Made by a program: the position numbers and the translations under genes | Source: Aliirhizobium wenxiniae | GTDB lineage: Bacteria > Pseudomonadota > Alphaproteobacteria > Rhizobiales > Rhizobiaceae | Assembly (NCBI RefSeq): GCF_014201355.1 | Contig: NZ_JACHEG010000008.1 | Span: forward strand, 124,001 to 188,000 | DNA length: 64,000 bases | Direction of reading: 5' to 3' | The notes under the pieces: model-generated | What the model saw: only the letters and a program-made list of their open reading frames with translations | What the model was told of the DNA's origin: nothing | The model's database searches: none | In this document: one piece after another, positions 24,210-30,977 of the stretch | How the letters are laid out: each line of letters begins with the position of its first letter | How positions within the stretch are numbered: the stretch's first letter is position 1

Positions 24210-24488
24210 CTACTTCAAATAGGCGCGCAGGATCTTCATTATGTCATCCATCTGATCTTCGGCGACGGATGAGGTACGGTTCTCGGGAACGGCCATCGTC
24301 TCGCGTAGATGGATTTCTATTACTTCGGCCATAAGCCCACCGGCAGCGCCACGCATCGCGGCGATCTGCTGGAGGAGAAGTTTGCATTCCAAGCCCGCAT
24401 CAACGGCGCGCTCCAAAGCCTCGACCTGACCTTTGATACGCCTTAACCGCGTCGTCGCCCGTTTTTTGTCTTCGATTGAGTATGGCAT
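24210..24488 (-). CDS. frmR: FrmR formaldehyde-sensing repressor
   Basis: A 92-residue DUF156/CsoR-RcnR-family repressor. Pro2 after the initiator, Cys35 in LECKLLLQQ and His60 in EIHLRE match the FrmR pattern, in which formaldehyde crosslinks Pro2 to Cys35 and releases DNA. The start is the ATG at 24488 (MPYSIEDKKRA); the frame extends to 24515 but that would mask the Pro2 sensor. Two near-identical inverted repeats lie 23-63 bases upstream. It heads the frm operon. The regulator and dehydrogenase remain intact although the two downstream genes are broken. Confidence 0.9.
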   Translation of the reverse strand: MPYSIEDKKRATTRLRRIKGQVEALERAVDAGLECKLLLQQIAAMRGAAGGLMAEVIEIHLRETMAVPENRTSSVAEDQMDDIMKILRAYLK

Positions 24489-24510
24489 GCAGTCTCCTGA
24501 CGTTGAGAAA

Positions 24511-24532
24511 GACATACTGGGTGGAGTATGTC
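24511..24532. promoter_or_regulatory. FrmR operator-like inverted repeat 1
   Basis: Perfect arms GACATACT and AGTATGTC around GGGTGG, 23 bases before the frmR start. The G-rich centre flanked by ATACT arms is the form of FrmR/CsoR-family sites. Confidence 0.65.
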
Positions 24533-24535
24533 AAT

Positions 24536-24551
24536 ATACTGGTGGCAGTAT
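24536..24551. promoter_or_regulatory. FrmR operator-like inverted repeat 2
   Basis: Perfect arms ATACTG and CAGTAT around GTGG, four bases beyond the first repeat. The two together form a tandem pair sharing the ATACTG(G)GTGG.AGTAT pattern. Confidence 0.65.
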
Positions 24552-24838
24552 CAAAATGAGTGGTTCGTATGTTGAGTTTCCTGGTATATTCCTTGAATGG
24601 CGCGAAGTGCCTCGTCCTCAGTCTCCTTCGGTGTACTGCGGTGTAACGGAAATCCCAACTGTAGAGCTCTGGGATACCCTTAGTTGCCTGACACGCTATT
24701 TATCCCACGAAATCTTGCCGTTAGCAGTTAGCTCGGTCGCCGTCTCCAGCATCATCATGTTAGGAACGCGTCTGCGCAAATGGACCGAACGCCGCCCTTT
24801 TTACGCTCACAATTCCTGCAACGCGTGAGCGTCCTCGG

Positions 24839-25225
24839 TTGGCCATCCTCAACACCCAAGGGACGAACCAGATCGCCTATGAGGAAGCCTTTGCTGGACG
24901 TGTTCGCGATACTGAACGGGGGGGAGAGCGGTTAGCAGGTCGGAGGCGGATCCTTTTCGGCGGCAGGCTCGGGGAGGCGGATTTGCGCTTGTTCACGACA
25001 CTCGTGCGCTTCGATGCGGGCTATAATGGCCTCTTCAAGTGCAATCTTTGTCGCCTGGCCGACTACACCGCGCTCAGCCGTTACGTCCAGAACGTGATCG
25101 AAACGCCCGGCGTTCGCGAGACAGTCAATATCGATTATATCAAACGCGGCTATTGCTCGATCACGGCACGCAATCCGAACGGAATCGTGCCGGTAGGCCC
25201 ACAGCTGCCCTTCGTCGCGGCATAA
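24839..25225 (+). pseudogene. Glutathionyl-hydroquinone reductase, C-terminal remnant
   Basis: The last 120 codons match the glutathione S-transferase-omega/glutathionyl-hydroquinone reductase family (YqjG/ECM4). The matching parts are AYEEAF, LFGGRLGEADLRLFTTLVRFDAGYNGLFKCNLCRL, TPGVRETVNIDYIKRGY and NPNGIVPVGP. The N-terminal thioredoxin-like domain with the catalytic Cys is absent, and no credible start lies before 24839. The remnant abuts the next gene by 14 bases. The 287 bases between frmR operators and this remnant hold nothing recognisable. Confidence 0.75.
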
Positions 25226-25239
25226 AAGGACACAGGATC

Positions 25240-25854
25240 ATGTCGAACATCGCAACCAATATTCTCGTCATCATGCTTCACGGCGTCGGCTCCAACGGCG
25301 CTGATCTCGCGCCGCTCGGAAATGCCTGGAAAAGCGTCCTGCCGGATGCCGTCTTCGTTTCGCCGAATGCACCCGCCCCCTCAAGCTTCGGGTCGGGTTA
25401 CCAATGGTTCAGCGTTGCCGGCGTCACGGAAGAAAACCGCAGCGACCGCATCAAGGATGCACGGGCTGCCTTCGACAAGACGATTTCCACGATCATCGAG
25501 GAACACGGCTTTTCCGATAAGCTCGACAGGGTCGCTTTTGTCGGCTTTTCGCAGGGCACGATCATGTCGCTCGATGCCGTCGCTTCCGGTCGCTGGCCGG
25601 TTGGCGCGGTGGTCGGCTTTTCCGGCCGCCTTGCCTCGCCGCTACCGCTTTCACCCGCCACCGCAACACCGATCCTGCTGATCCACGGTAGCGCCGATCC
25701 GGTCATCCCGGCCGCGGAGACGACCAAGGCTGCCGCCGCGCTCGAAGCGCTCGGCATGAAGGTCGAAACGGTGATCCAGCCCGGCCTGCCGCACACGATT
25801 TCCGGCGAAGGTGCGGCCAAGGCCGGCAGTTTCCTGGCCGAAATCCTGAAATAA
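25240..25854 (+). CDS. Carboxylesterase / phospholipase-like alpha/beta hydrolase
   Basis: A 204-residue hydrolase of the acyl-protein-thioesterase/phospholipase-carboxylesterase family. The fold begins ILVIMLHGVGSNGADL, and the triad is Ser104 (VGFSQGTI), Asp153 (GSADPVIP) and His185 (PGLPHTIS). No signal peptide is visible, so it is cytoplasmic and cleaves a small ester or thioester. The start ATG follows CACAGG. It precedes the LLM enzyme (25883) by 28 bases, forming a two-gene plus-strand pair. Confidence 0.88.
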   Translation: MSNIATNILVIMLHGVGSNGADLAPLGNAWKSVLPDAVFVSPNAPAPSSFGSGYQWFSVAGVTEENRSDRIKDARAAFDKTISTIIEEHGFSDKLDRVAFVGFSQGTIMSLDAVASGRWPVGAVVGFSGRLASPLPLSPATATPILLIHGSADPVIPAAETTKAAAALEALGMKVETVIQPGLPHTISGEGAAKAGSFLAEILK

Positions 25855-25882
25855 AAGCAGACTGGACGGAAGCGATACCGCC

Positions 25883-26929
25883 ATGGAAATCGGACTTTAC
25901 ACATTCGGCGATCTGCCGATCGGAACGCGTGGCCCGGAAGCCTCGCGACGCCGCCTTTCCGAGATCGTCGAGACGGCAAAACTTGCGGATCAGGCGGGGC
26001 TGAGCGTCTTCGGCATCGGCGAGCATCACCGTCTCGACTACACGATCTCGGTTCCGGTCGCCCTCATGGGGGCGATTGCCGCTGTGACGAAGAATATCAA
26101 GATCACCACGGCAGTCACCATTCTCTCCTCTTCCGATCCCGTGCGGATCTTTGAGGAACTGGCGACGATCGATCTTCTGTCGGGCGGGCGTGGCGAACTG
26201 ACGGTCGGCCGCGGAGCCTTCATCGAGTCTTTCCCGCTGTTCGGTTACGATCTCTGCGACTATGACGCGCTTTACGAAGAGAAGCTGGCGCTGCTGCTGC
26301 AGATTGCCGAGAGCGACGATGGTGTGACCTGGCGCGGCCGTTTCCGGCCCGCCTTGGAAAATGCCGAGATCGCACCACGCCCTTACGTCGAAAATCCGCC
26401 GATCTGGATCGGCGCCGGCGGCACGCCCGAGAGTGCGATCCGTGCGGGCAGAGCCGGTGTGCCACTCAACTTTGCCAATATCGGCGGCGAGCCTGCACGG
26501 TTCCGGCCTTTCATCGATCTTTATCGCCGCAGCTTTCGCGATGCGGGCCATGACATCGCCACGATGAAGGTCGGCATATCCAGCCATCTCCATGTCCAGA
26601 AGGACAGCCAGACGGCGCTCGATGAATTCTACCCCCACTATGCCAGTTATATCGGCCATAACCTGCCGAACGGAGACAATGGCTGGAAGGTCTCGCGCGA
26701 CGATTATCACCGGCTTGCCGGTCCCCGTGGCGCTCTTTTCGTCGGCAGCCCGCAGCAGATCATCGACAAGATCCTCTACGAACATGAGATGTTCGGGCAC
26801 GACCGTTTCATGGCTCAGATCGACATCAGCGGCCTGCTGTTCGAAAAGGTTGCGAAGGGCATCGAGCTTCTTGCGACAGAAGTTTCGCCTGCTGTCCGTA
26901 AGGCGACATCCGTCTCCAGGGAGACCTGA
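25883..26929 (+). CDS. LLM-class flavin-dependent oxidoreductase
   Basis: A 348-residue luciferase-fold protein. It has MEIGLYTFGDLPIG, GLSVFGIGEHHRLDY, TILSSSDPVRIFEELATIDLLSGGRGELTVGRGAF (the conserved flavin-phosphate region) and NPPIWIGAGGTPESAIRAGRAG. The HH after GE and the SSDP motif define the family. It would use a reduced flavin or F420-type cofactor and O2 or a substrate; no flavin reductase is adjacent. It is far from the limonene-type enzyme at 10730 in sequence. A hairpin at 26935-26970 follows, shared with the convergent MDR gene. Confidence 0.85.
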   Translation: MEIGLYTFGDLPIGTRGPEASRRRLSEIVETAKLADQAGLSVFGIGEHHRLDYTISVPVALMGAIAAVTKNIKITTAVTILSSSDPVRIFEELATIDLLSGGRGELTVGRGAFIESFPLFGYDLCDYDALYEEKLALLLQIAESDDGVTWRGRFRPALENAEIAPRPYVENPPIWIGAGGTPESAIRAGRAGVPLNFANIGGEPARFRPFIDLYRRSFRDAGHDIATMKVGISSHLHVQKDSQTALDEFYPHYASYIGHNLPNGDNGWKVSRDDYHRLAGPRGALFVGSPQQIIDKILYEHEMFGHDRFMAQIDISGLLFEKVAKGIELLATEVSPAVRKATSVSRET

Positions 26930-26934
26930 TCATA

Positions 26935-26970
26935 GATCGAGCCTGACGGAAAATGTCCGCGGGCTCGATC
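26935..26970. terminator. Hairpin between convergent genes
   Basis: Nine-base arms GATCGAGCC (26935-26943) and GGCTCGATC (26962-26970) between the LLM and MDR genes. There is an 18-base loop and no T-run, so termination would be weak or Rho-assisted. Confidence 0.5.
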
Positions 26971-26992
26971 CAATCCGGTCCGTTCAAGCTTT

Positions 26993-27949
26993 CTAAACGA
27001 GAATGACGATTTTTCCCTCGGCAGCGTTCGCCTCCATGCAACGATGGGCATCGACGATTTCGTCGATGGAAAACACGCGACCGATCTTGATATTGAGACG
27101 TTTGCCAGCGATATCGTCCAACAGATCCTGAAGCGGCATGGCCATGAAGTCCTCCGGTTCGCCGCTGTATGACGTCAGTACAACGCGGTTGGGAATGGCA
27201 TCCATCGGTGCGAAGTTCGGCATGGTCCAGGTGTTTCCGACGATGCCGGCCATGCAGACGAGGCCACCACGATCCGCACATAACAGCGAATCCTCCAGCG
27301 TCGTTGCTCCGACAAGCTCCAGGATCCTGTCGAACCTGTTGCCCGATTTCGACAGGTCACCGTCATCGATCAGCACGCGATCAGCGCCCAGCATTTCGAG
27401 CAGTCCGCGCCGGTCCTGGCGTCGTGTCGTCGCTGTGACATCGGCTCCGGCTCGTCGCGCCAGGGCGATCGCCGCCATGCCGACGGACGTCGTGCCGCCT
27501 CGAACCAGAAGGCGATGTCCCGCCTGGAGGTTCAGGGATGAGAATAGAGCTCCCCAGGCCGTCTGCAGCATTTCAGGAAGCGCGCCGAGAACTTCCCAGT
27601 CGAGCGTGGATGTCAGGCGACGAACCTGCGTTGCGGGTACGCAGGTGAATTCGGCATAGCTGCCGTCGAACTGCCGTCCCATTCCACCCATCACCGTGGC
27701 GACCATGTCGCCCTGCGCGAACTCGCCGCCAGGCGCTGCATCCACGATGCCGACAGCCTCGATACCCAGAATGCGGGGGAAAACGACGCTGGGTGAATGT
27801 CCCTGGCGGGTGAAGAGCTCCGACCGGTTGAGGCCGAATGCCTTGACGGCGATACGCACCTCACCTTTGCCGGGTACGGGCATCGGTCGACTTTCCAGCT
27901 TGAGGACCTCCGGCCCGCCGGCCCCATGAACCACCACAGCCTTCATCAT
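26993..27949 (-). CDS. Quinone oxidoreductase-like medium-chain dehydrogenase
   Basis: A 318-residue MDR of the QOR branch, zinc-free. It has MKAVVVHGAGGPEVLKLESRPMPVPGKGEVRIAVKAFGLNRSEL, GIEAVGIVDAAPGG, the nucleotide-binding RLLVRGGTTSVGMAAIALARRAGADVTATTR, and the C-terminal strand VFSIDEIVDAHRCMEANAAEGKIVI. NADPH is the likely cofactor (Thr-Arg-Arg after the second strand). The substrate could be a quinone, enone or allyl ketone. It converges on the LLM gene and is separate from the ABM operon by the terminator at 28044. Confidence 0.87.
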   Translation of the reverse strand: MMKAVVVHGAGGPEVLKLESRPMPVPGKGEVRIAVKAFGLNRSELFTRQGHSPSVVFPRILGIEAVGIVDAAPGGEFAQGDMVATVMGGMGRQFDGSYAEFTCVPATQVRRLTSTLDWEVLGALPEMLQTAWGALFSSLNLQAGHRLLVRGGTTSVGMAAIALARRAGADVTATTRRQDRRGLLEMLGADRVLIDDGDLSKSGNRFDRILELVGATTLEDSLLCADRGGLVCMAGIVGNTWTMPNFAPMDAIPNRVVLTSYSGEPEDFMAMPLQDLLDDIAGKRLNIKIGRVFSIDEIVDAHRCMEANAAEGKIVILV

Positions 27950-28043
27950 CTCTTCTCATCTCCTGCCGGGCCGCCAGATCCGCTGCGGCCGATTGCATGG
28001 CCTGCCTTGATACTAGAGCCCGCTGCTTGCGCTCAGCAATGCA

Positions 28044-28080
28044 CAAAAGCCCGACCGGCTGCGTGCCGGTCGGGCTTTTG
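28044..28080 (-). terminator. Strong rho-independent terminator
   Basis: A 16-bp perfect stem (arms CAAAAGCCCGACCGGC and GCCGGTCGGGCTTTTG) with a five-base loop, downstream of the minus-strand ABM gene (stop at 28102). The minus-strand transcript has a TTTT run. It ends the aldo/keto reductase-ABM transcript. Confidence 0.85.
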
Positions 28081-28101
28081 TGATCATGACCGATTAAAGG
28101 A

Positions 28102-28467
28102 TCAGGCAGCGATCGTCGGACGTGCAAAGCCCGCGAGAGGCGCCATGAAGATGGCATTGAACGATGCGAGCTTTGCCTTCATGTCTGCCGGCGGCTCGCC
28201 ATAGACATAAAGCGTCTCGATCTTGGCCAGCTTGAGGAAGCGGTCGGCAAACGGTCCGAACGTTTCCTCGATGTGCGGCAGAACGCCTTCCGTCAGGTAC
28301 CGTTCGACGATGTGAACGGTGCGGCCATCTTCGCCAAGCGAGTATTCATAGATCAGCGTGCCCGGCTCCTTGTTAGCCAGCGCGATGATTTCAGCAATCA
28401 GGCTCTTGAATTCTTCGAGAGCCGCAGGCTCGACGGTCATGTGGAATACGTTGGTGATGTAGCTCAT
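28102..28467 (-). CDS. Putative quinol monooxygenase (ABM family)
   Basis: A 121-residue ABM-fold protein similar in style to the one at 3524: YITNVFHMTVEPAALEEFKSLIAEIIALANKEPGTLIYEYSLGEDGRTVHIVERYLTEG, then FLKLAKIETLYVYGEP. Such proteins form cofactor-free dimeric barrels that oxidise quinols or unknown substrates. The start at 28467 (MSYITNV) has GGAG eleven bases upstream. It is the last gene of an operon running tautomerase, aldo/keto reductase, ABM, divergent from LysR at 30001. Confidence 0.78.
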   Translation of the reverse strand: MSYITNVFHMTVEPAALEEFKSLIAEIIALANKEPGTLIYEYSLGEDGRTVHIVERYLTEGVLPHIEETFGPFADRFLKLAKIETLYVYGEPPADMKAKLASFNAIFMAPLAGFARPTIAA

Positions 28468-28524
28468 CGGGAATGTCTCCATGTTGATGTGATTTTCGGG
28501 ATATGCTGGCCTTGCGACGCCGTT

Positions 28525-29478
28525 TCAGTCGGCACCGGCCTCATCGAGGCGTCTGACTGCGTCATGGGACAGTGAAAGGCCGGCGGCATTGATCAGGCCG
28601 TTGACCTGCGCGATGCTCGTGGCGCTGGCGATCGGCGCAGTAACCGCACTCTTGGCCAGAAGCCAGGCGAGCGCGACCTCTGCCGGCTTTGCGCCACACT
28701 CGATTGCGACCTGATCGAGGGCTGCGAGAATACGAAGCCCCTTGTCGTCGAAGTATTTGAGCAGCCCCTCCCACCGAGGACGTCCTTCGACATCCGCTCT
28801 GGACTTGTATTTCCCAGATAGAAAACCCGAGGCCAGGCTATAGTAGGTGATGACTGCGACATCTTCCGTGGCGCACAGATCGGCAAGCGAACCTTCAAAA
28901 CCTGCGCGATCGTAAAGGTTATATTCCGGCTGCAGCACATCATAGCGGGAAAGGCCGTTCGACTTTGCAGCATCCATTGCATCCTGCAACTGGATCGCAT
29001 CGAGATTTGAACCACCCGAAGCGCGGATCTTGCCCTGCGCCTTCAGTTTTTCGTAGGCGCTCAGCGTGTCTTCGTACGGTGTCTCGGGATCATGCCAGTG
29101 CGACAGATAGACATCGATGTAATCCGTCTGCAGGCGGCGCAGGGACGCATCGACCGCCTCCTGGATATAGGCAGCCTTCAAACCCTTTTTGCCGTCGCCC
29201 ATGTCCGAGCCGACCTTGGTGATGAGGACGACCTTGTCGCGGGAAACATACCCCTGCTTCAGCCATTTCCCGATGATCACCTCGGACTCGCCACCGGCAT
29301 TACCCGGAACCCAGGAAGAATAAACGTCGGCGGTGTCGATCGTGTTCAATCCGGCGTCGAACGACGCATTCAGAACGTCGAAGGATGCCGCTTCATCAAT
29401 CGTCCAACCGAAGACGTTGCCACCGAGAATGACCGAGGAAACCTCAAGGCCCGTTTTTCCCAGACGTCTTTTCTTCAT
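28525..29478 (-). CDS. Aldo/keto reductase
   Basis: A 317-residue (beta/alpha)8 NADPH oxidoreductase. The catalytic tetrad is Asp48, Tyr53 (DTADVYS), Lys88 (LITKVG) and His127 (DVYLSHWHD). The family pattern continues with GKIRASGGSNLDAIQLQ, QPEYNLYDR and the C-terminal cofactor segment PIASATSIAQVNGLI. It falls in the AKR group that includes YajO/IolS-like proteins. Substrate unknown; carbonyl reduction or reverse. It sits between the tautomerase and ABM genes. Confidence 0.9.
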   Translation of the reverse strand: MKKRRLGKTGLEVSSVILGGNVFGWTIDEAASFDVLNASFDAGLNTIDTADVYSSWVPGNAGGESEVIIGKWLKQGYVSRDKVVLITKVGSDMGDGKKGLKAAYIQEAVDASLRRLQTDYIDVYLSHWHDPETPYEDTLSAYEKLKAQGKIRASGGSNLDAIQLQDAMDAAKSNGLSRYDVLQPEYNLYDRAGFEGSLADLCATEDVAVITYYSLASGFLSGKYKSRADVEGRPRWEGLLKYFDDKGLRILAALDQVAIECGAKPAEVALAWLLAKSAVTAPIASATSIAQVNGLINAAGLSLSHDAVRRLDEAGAD

Positions 29479-29650
29479 AGCGATCTCCGTGCAAATTAGT
29501 TTCAGGTGAAATTCGCGCTAGCCGTGACGGTCGAAGACGTCGATTCCCGGTCCGGAGCCACTTCACAAATGGTCAACCGGGATGCGCGCGGCGGTATCAA
29601 GGATACGCGCAGTGAAAACCACGCATATCCTGGAAACCGGACAGTCGGCG

Positions 29651-29848
29651 TCAGGAGGCGTCCGTCTCTTCTCCGAAGATCTTTCCGGCACCAGCCCAAT
29701 CGGACGGCGCAACGTCTTCGAAGATGACGTAAATGTAGTTCGGATCGGTTCCGGTGTTCTTGACGATGCTCTCGGTGATCTCGGCAGCGACAGCCTTCTT
29801 GGCCTTAGCATCCTTACCGCTGAACCAGCTTACACGTACGACAGGCAT
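29651..29848 (-). CDS. 4-oxalocrotonate tautomerase-family protein
   Basis: A 65-residue small tautomerase. The start MPVVRVSWFSGKDAKAKKAVAAEITESIV fits the family, in which the initiator is removed and Pro1 is the catalytic base; the second half reads NYIYVIFEDVAPSDWAGAGK. AAGGAGA lies before the ATG at 29848; the frame goes further back without a site. It probably isomerises an enol or ketone in the pathway served by the aldo/keto reductase and ABM genes, and is divergent from LysR at 30001. Confidence 0.85.
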   Translation of the reverse strand: MPVVRVSWFSGKDAKAKKAVAAEITESIVKNTGTDPNYIYVIFEDVAPSDWAGAGKIFGEETDAS

Positions 29849-30000
29849 GACAGTCTCCTTGATTGGCGGCGGTTGGCCGCAATGGTTTGATCTTCTCGGC
29901 AACCACCCAATGAGATTGCTTGCCTTGAGACTTTCCCTACTGTAAATCCGAAAAGCGATAAACAAGCTGAATAATACGCTGAGTAGAGGAAATTTCTACA

Positions 30001-30915
30001 ATGGCTCATCTGGAGCAACTGAATGGGATAGTCAGTTTTGTGGAAGCGGCGACCTTGCTAAGTTTTACGGCAGCTGCGGAAAGCCTGGGTGTAACCAAAT
30101 CCGCCGTCGGCAAAAGCGTTGCGAGGCTCGAGGAAAGGCTCGGCACCAAACTTCTGCACCGCTCCACCAGAAAGCTGACGTTAACCCCCGATGGGGAAGC
30201 GTATCTCGCCAGCTGCCGCCACGCTCTGGAGGAGATCGGAGGTGCCGAACAAGTGCTTCTCGCCAAGAATCAGCAGCTCGGAGGACGACTACGTGTTGAT
30301 GCGCCGGCGGCCTGGGGTCGACAGATCCTGTTACCACTATTGGCCAATATCGCGAAGGAACATCCCGGACTGACGCTGTCGCTGTCCCTGACGGACCGGA
30401 TCATAGATCCGGTGGAGGAGGGTGTGGATCTGGCGATCCGGTTCGGCGAGACAAAAGATACGAGCGGCCTGATCGTGCGCAAACTGACCGAGCAACGTGC
30501 ATTGATCGTTGCTTCGCCAGAATATCTTCTGGCACGTGGCACGCCTCAAACCGTGGAGGACATACAGGACCACGACTGTATCGTGGGTTTCCGCCGCGAC
30601 ATCCCGAATGCATGGCGCGTGCGTAACTCCGAGGGAGCGGTATACCGGGTTACGCCACCCGCCACCCATGAAATCGGCGATGGAGCGGCAATCGTCGATT
30701 CGGCCATCGCCGGGCTCGGCCTTGCGCAAATGCCAAGTTCTCTCGTGAATGATCACATCAGGAGCGGCCGGTTGATTGCGGTTCTTGAACAGTTCACCGG
30801 AGCAAAGATCGACATCTCTGCAATCTGGCCCACGACCAGGCACCTTCTTCCTCGAGTTCGCCATGTGGTCGAGGCACTGGCAAACGAAGGCCGTCGCGGT
30901 GGTTTGGGCAGTTAG
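30001..30915 (+). CDS. LysR-family transcriptional regulator
   Basis: A 304-residue LTTR. The HTH is in IVSFVEAATLLSFTAAAESLGVTKSAVGKSVARLEERLGTKLLHRSTRKLTLT, with an effector domain beginning GRLRVDAPAAWG and ending TRHLLPRVRHVVEALA. It belongs to the same broad type as the LysR at 15949. It is divergent from the tautomerase-AKR-ABM operon, so regulation of that operon is the natural inference. GTAGAGGAA lies upstream of the start. A terminator hairpin follows the stop. Confidence 0.9.
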   Translation: MAHLEQLNGIVSFVEAATLLSFTAAAESLGVTKSAVGKSVARLEERLGTKLLHRSTRKLTLTPDGEAYLASCRHALEEIGGAEQVLLAKNQQLGGRLRVDAPAAWGRQILLPLLANIAKEHPGLTLSLSLTDRIIDPVEEGVDLAIRFGETKDTSGLIVRKLTEQRALIVASPEYLLARGTPQTVEDIQDHDCIVGFRRDIPNAWRVRNSEGAVYRVTPPATHEIGDGAAIVDSAIAGLGLAQMPSSLVNDHIRSGRLIAVLEQFTGAKIDISAIWPTTRHLLPRVRHVVEALANEGRRGGLGS

Positions 30916-30930
30916 AGTTCTCAATGTAGC

Positions 30931-30964
30931 AAGGGGCACGATCATGTCGATCATGCCCCTTTTT
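30931..30964. terminator. Rho-independent terminator
   Basis: Arms AAGGGGCA and TGCCCCTT, with inner GATC/GATC pairing and a short loop, followed by TTTTG, between the LysR stop and the convergent chemoreceptor stop (30978). Confidence 0.8.
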
Positions 30965-30977
30965 GAATTTGGACCAG

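Noticed and set aside
24433..24828. Plus-strand frame across the frmR operators and the adjacent gap
   Set aside because: It overlaps frmR in antisense and matches no family; it is best seen as chance frame in the upstream region.
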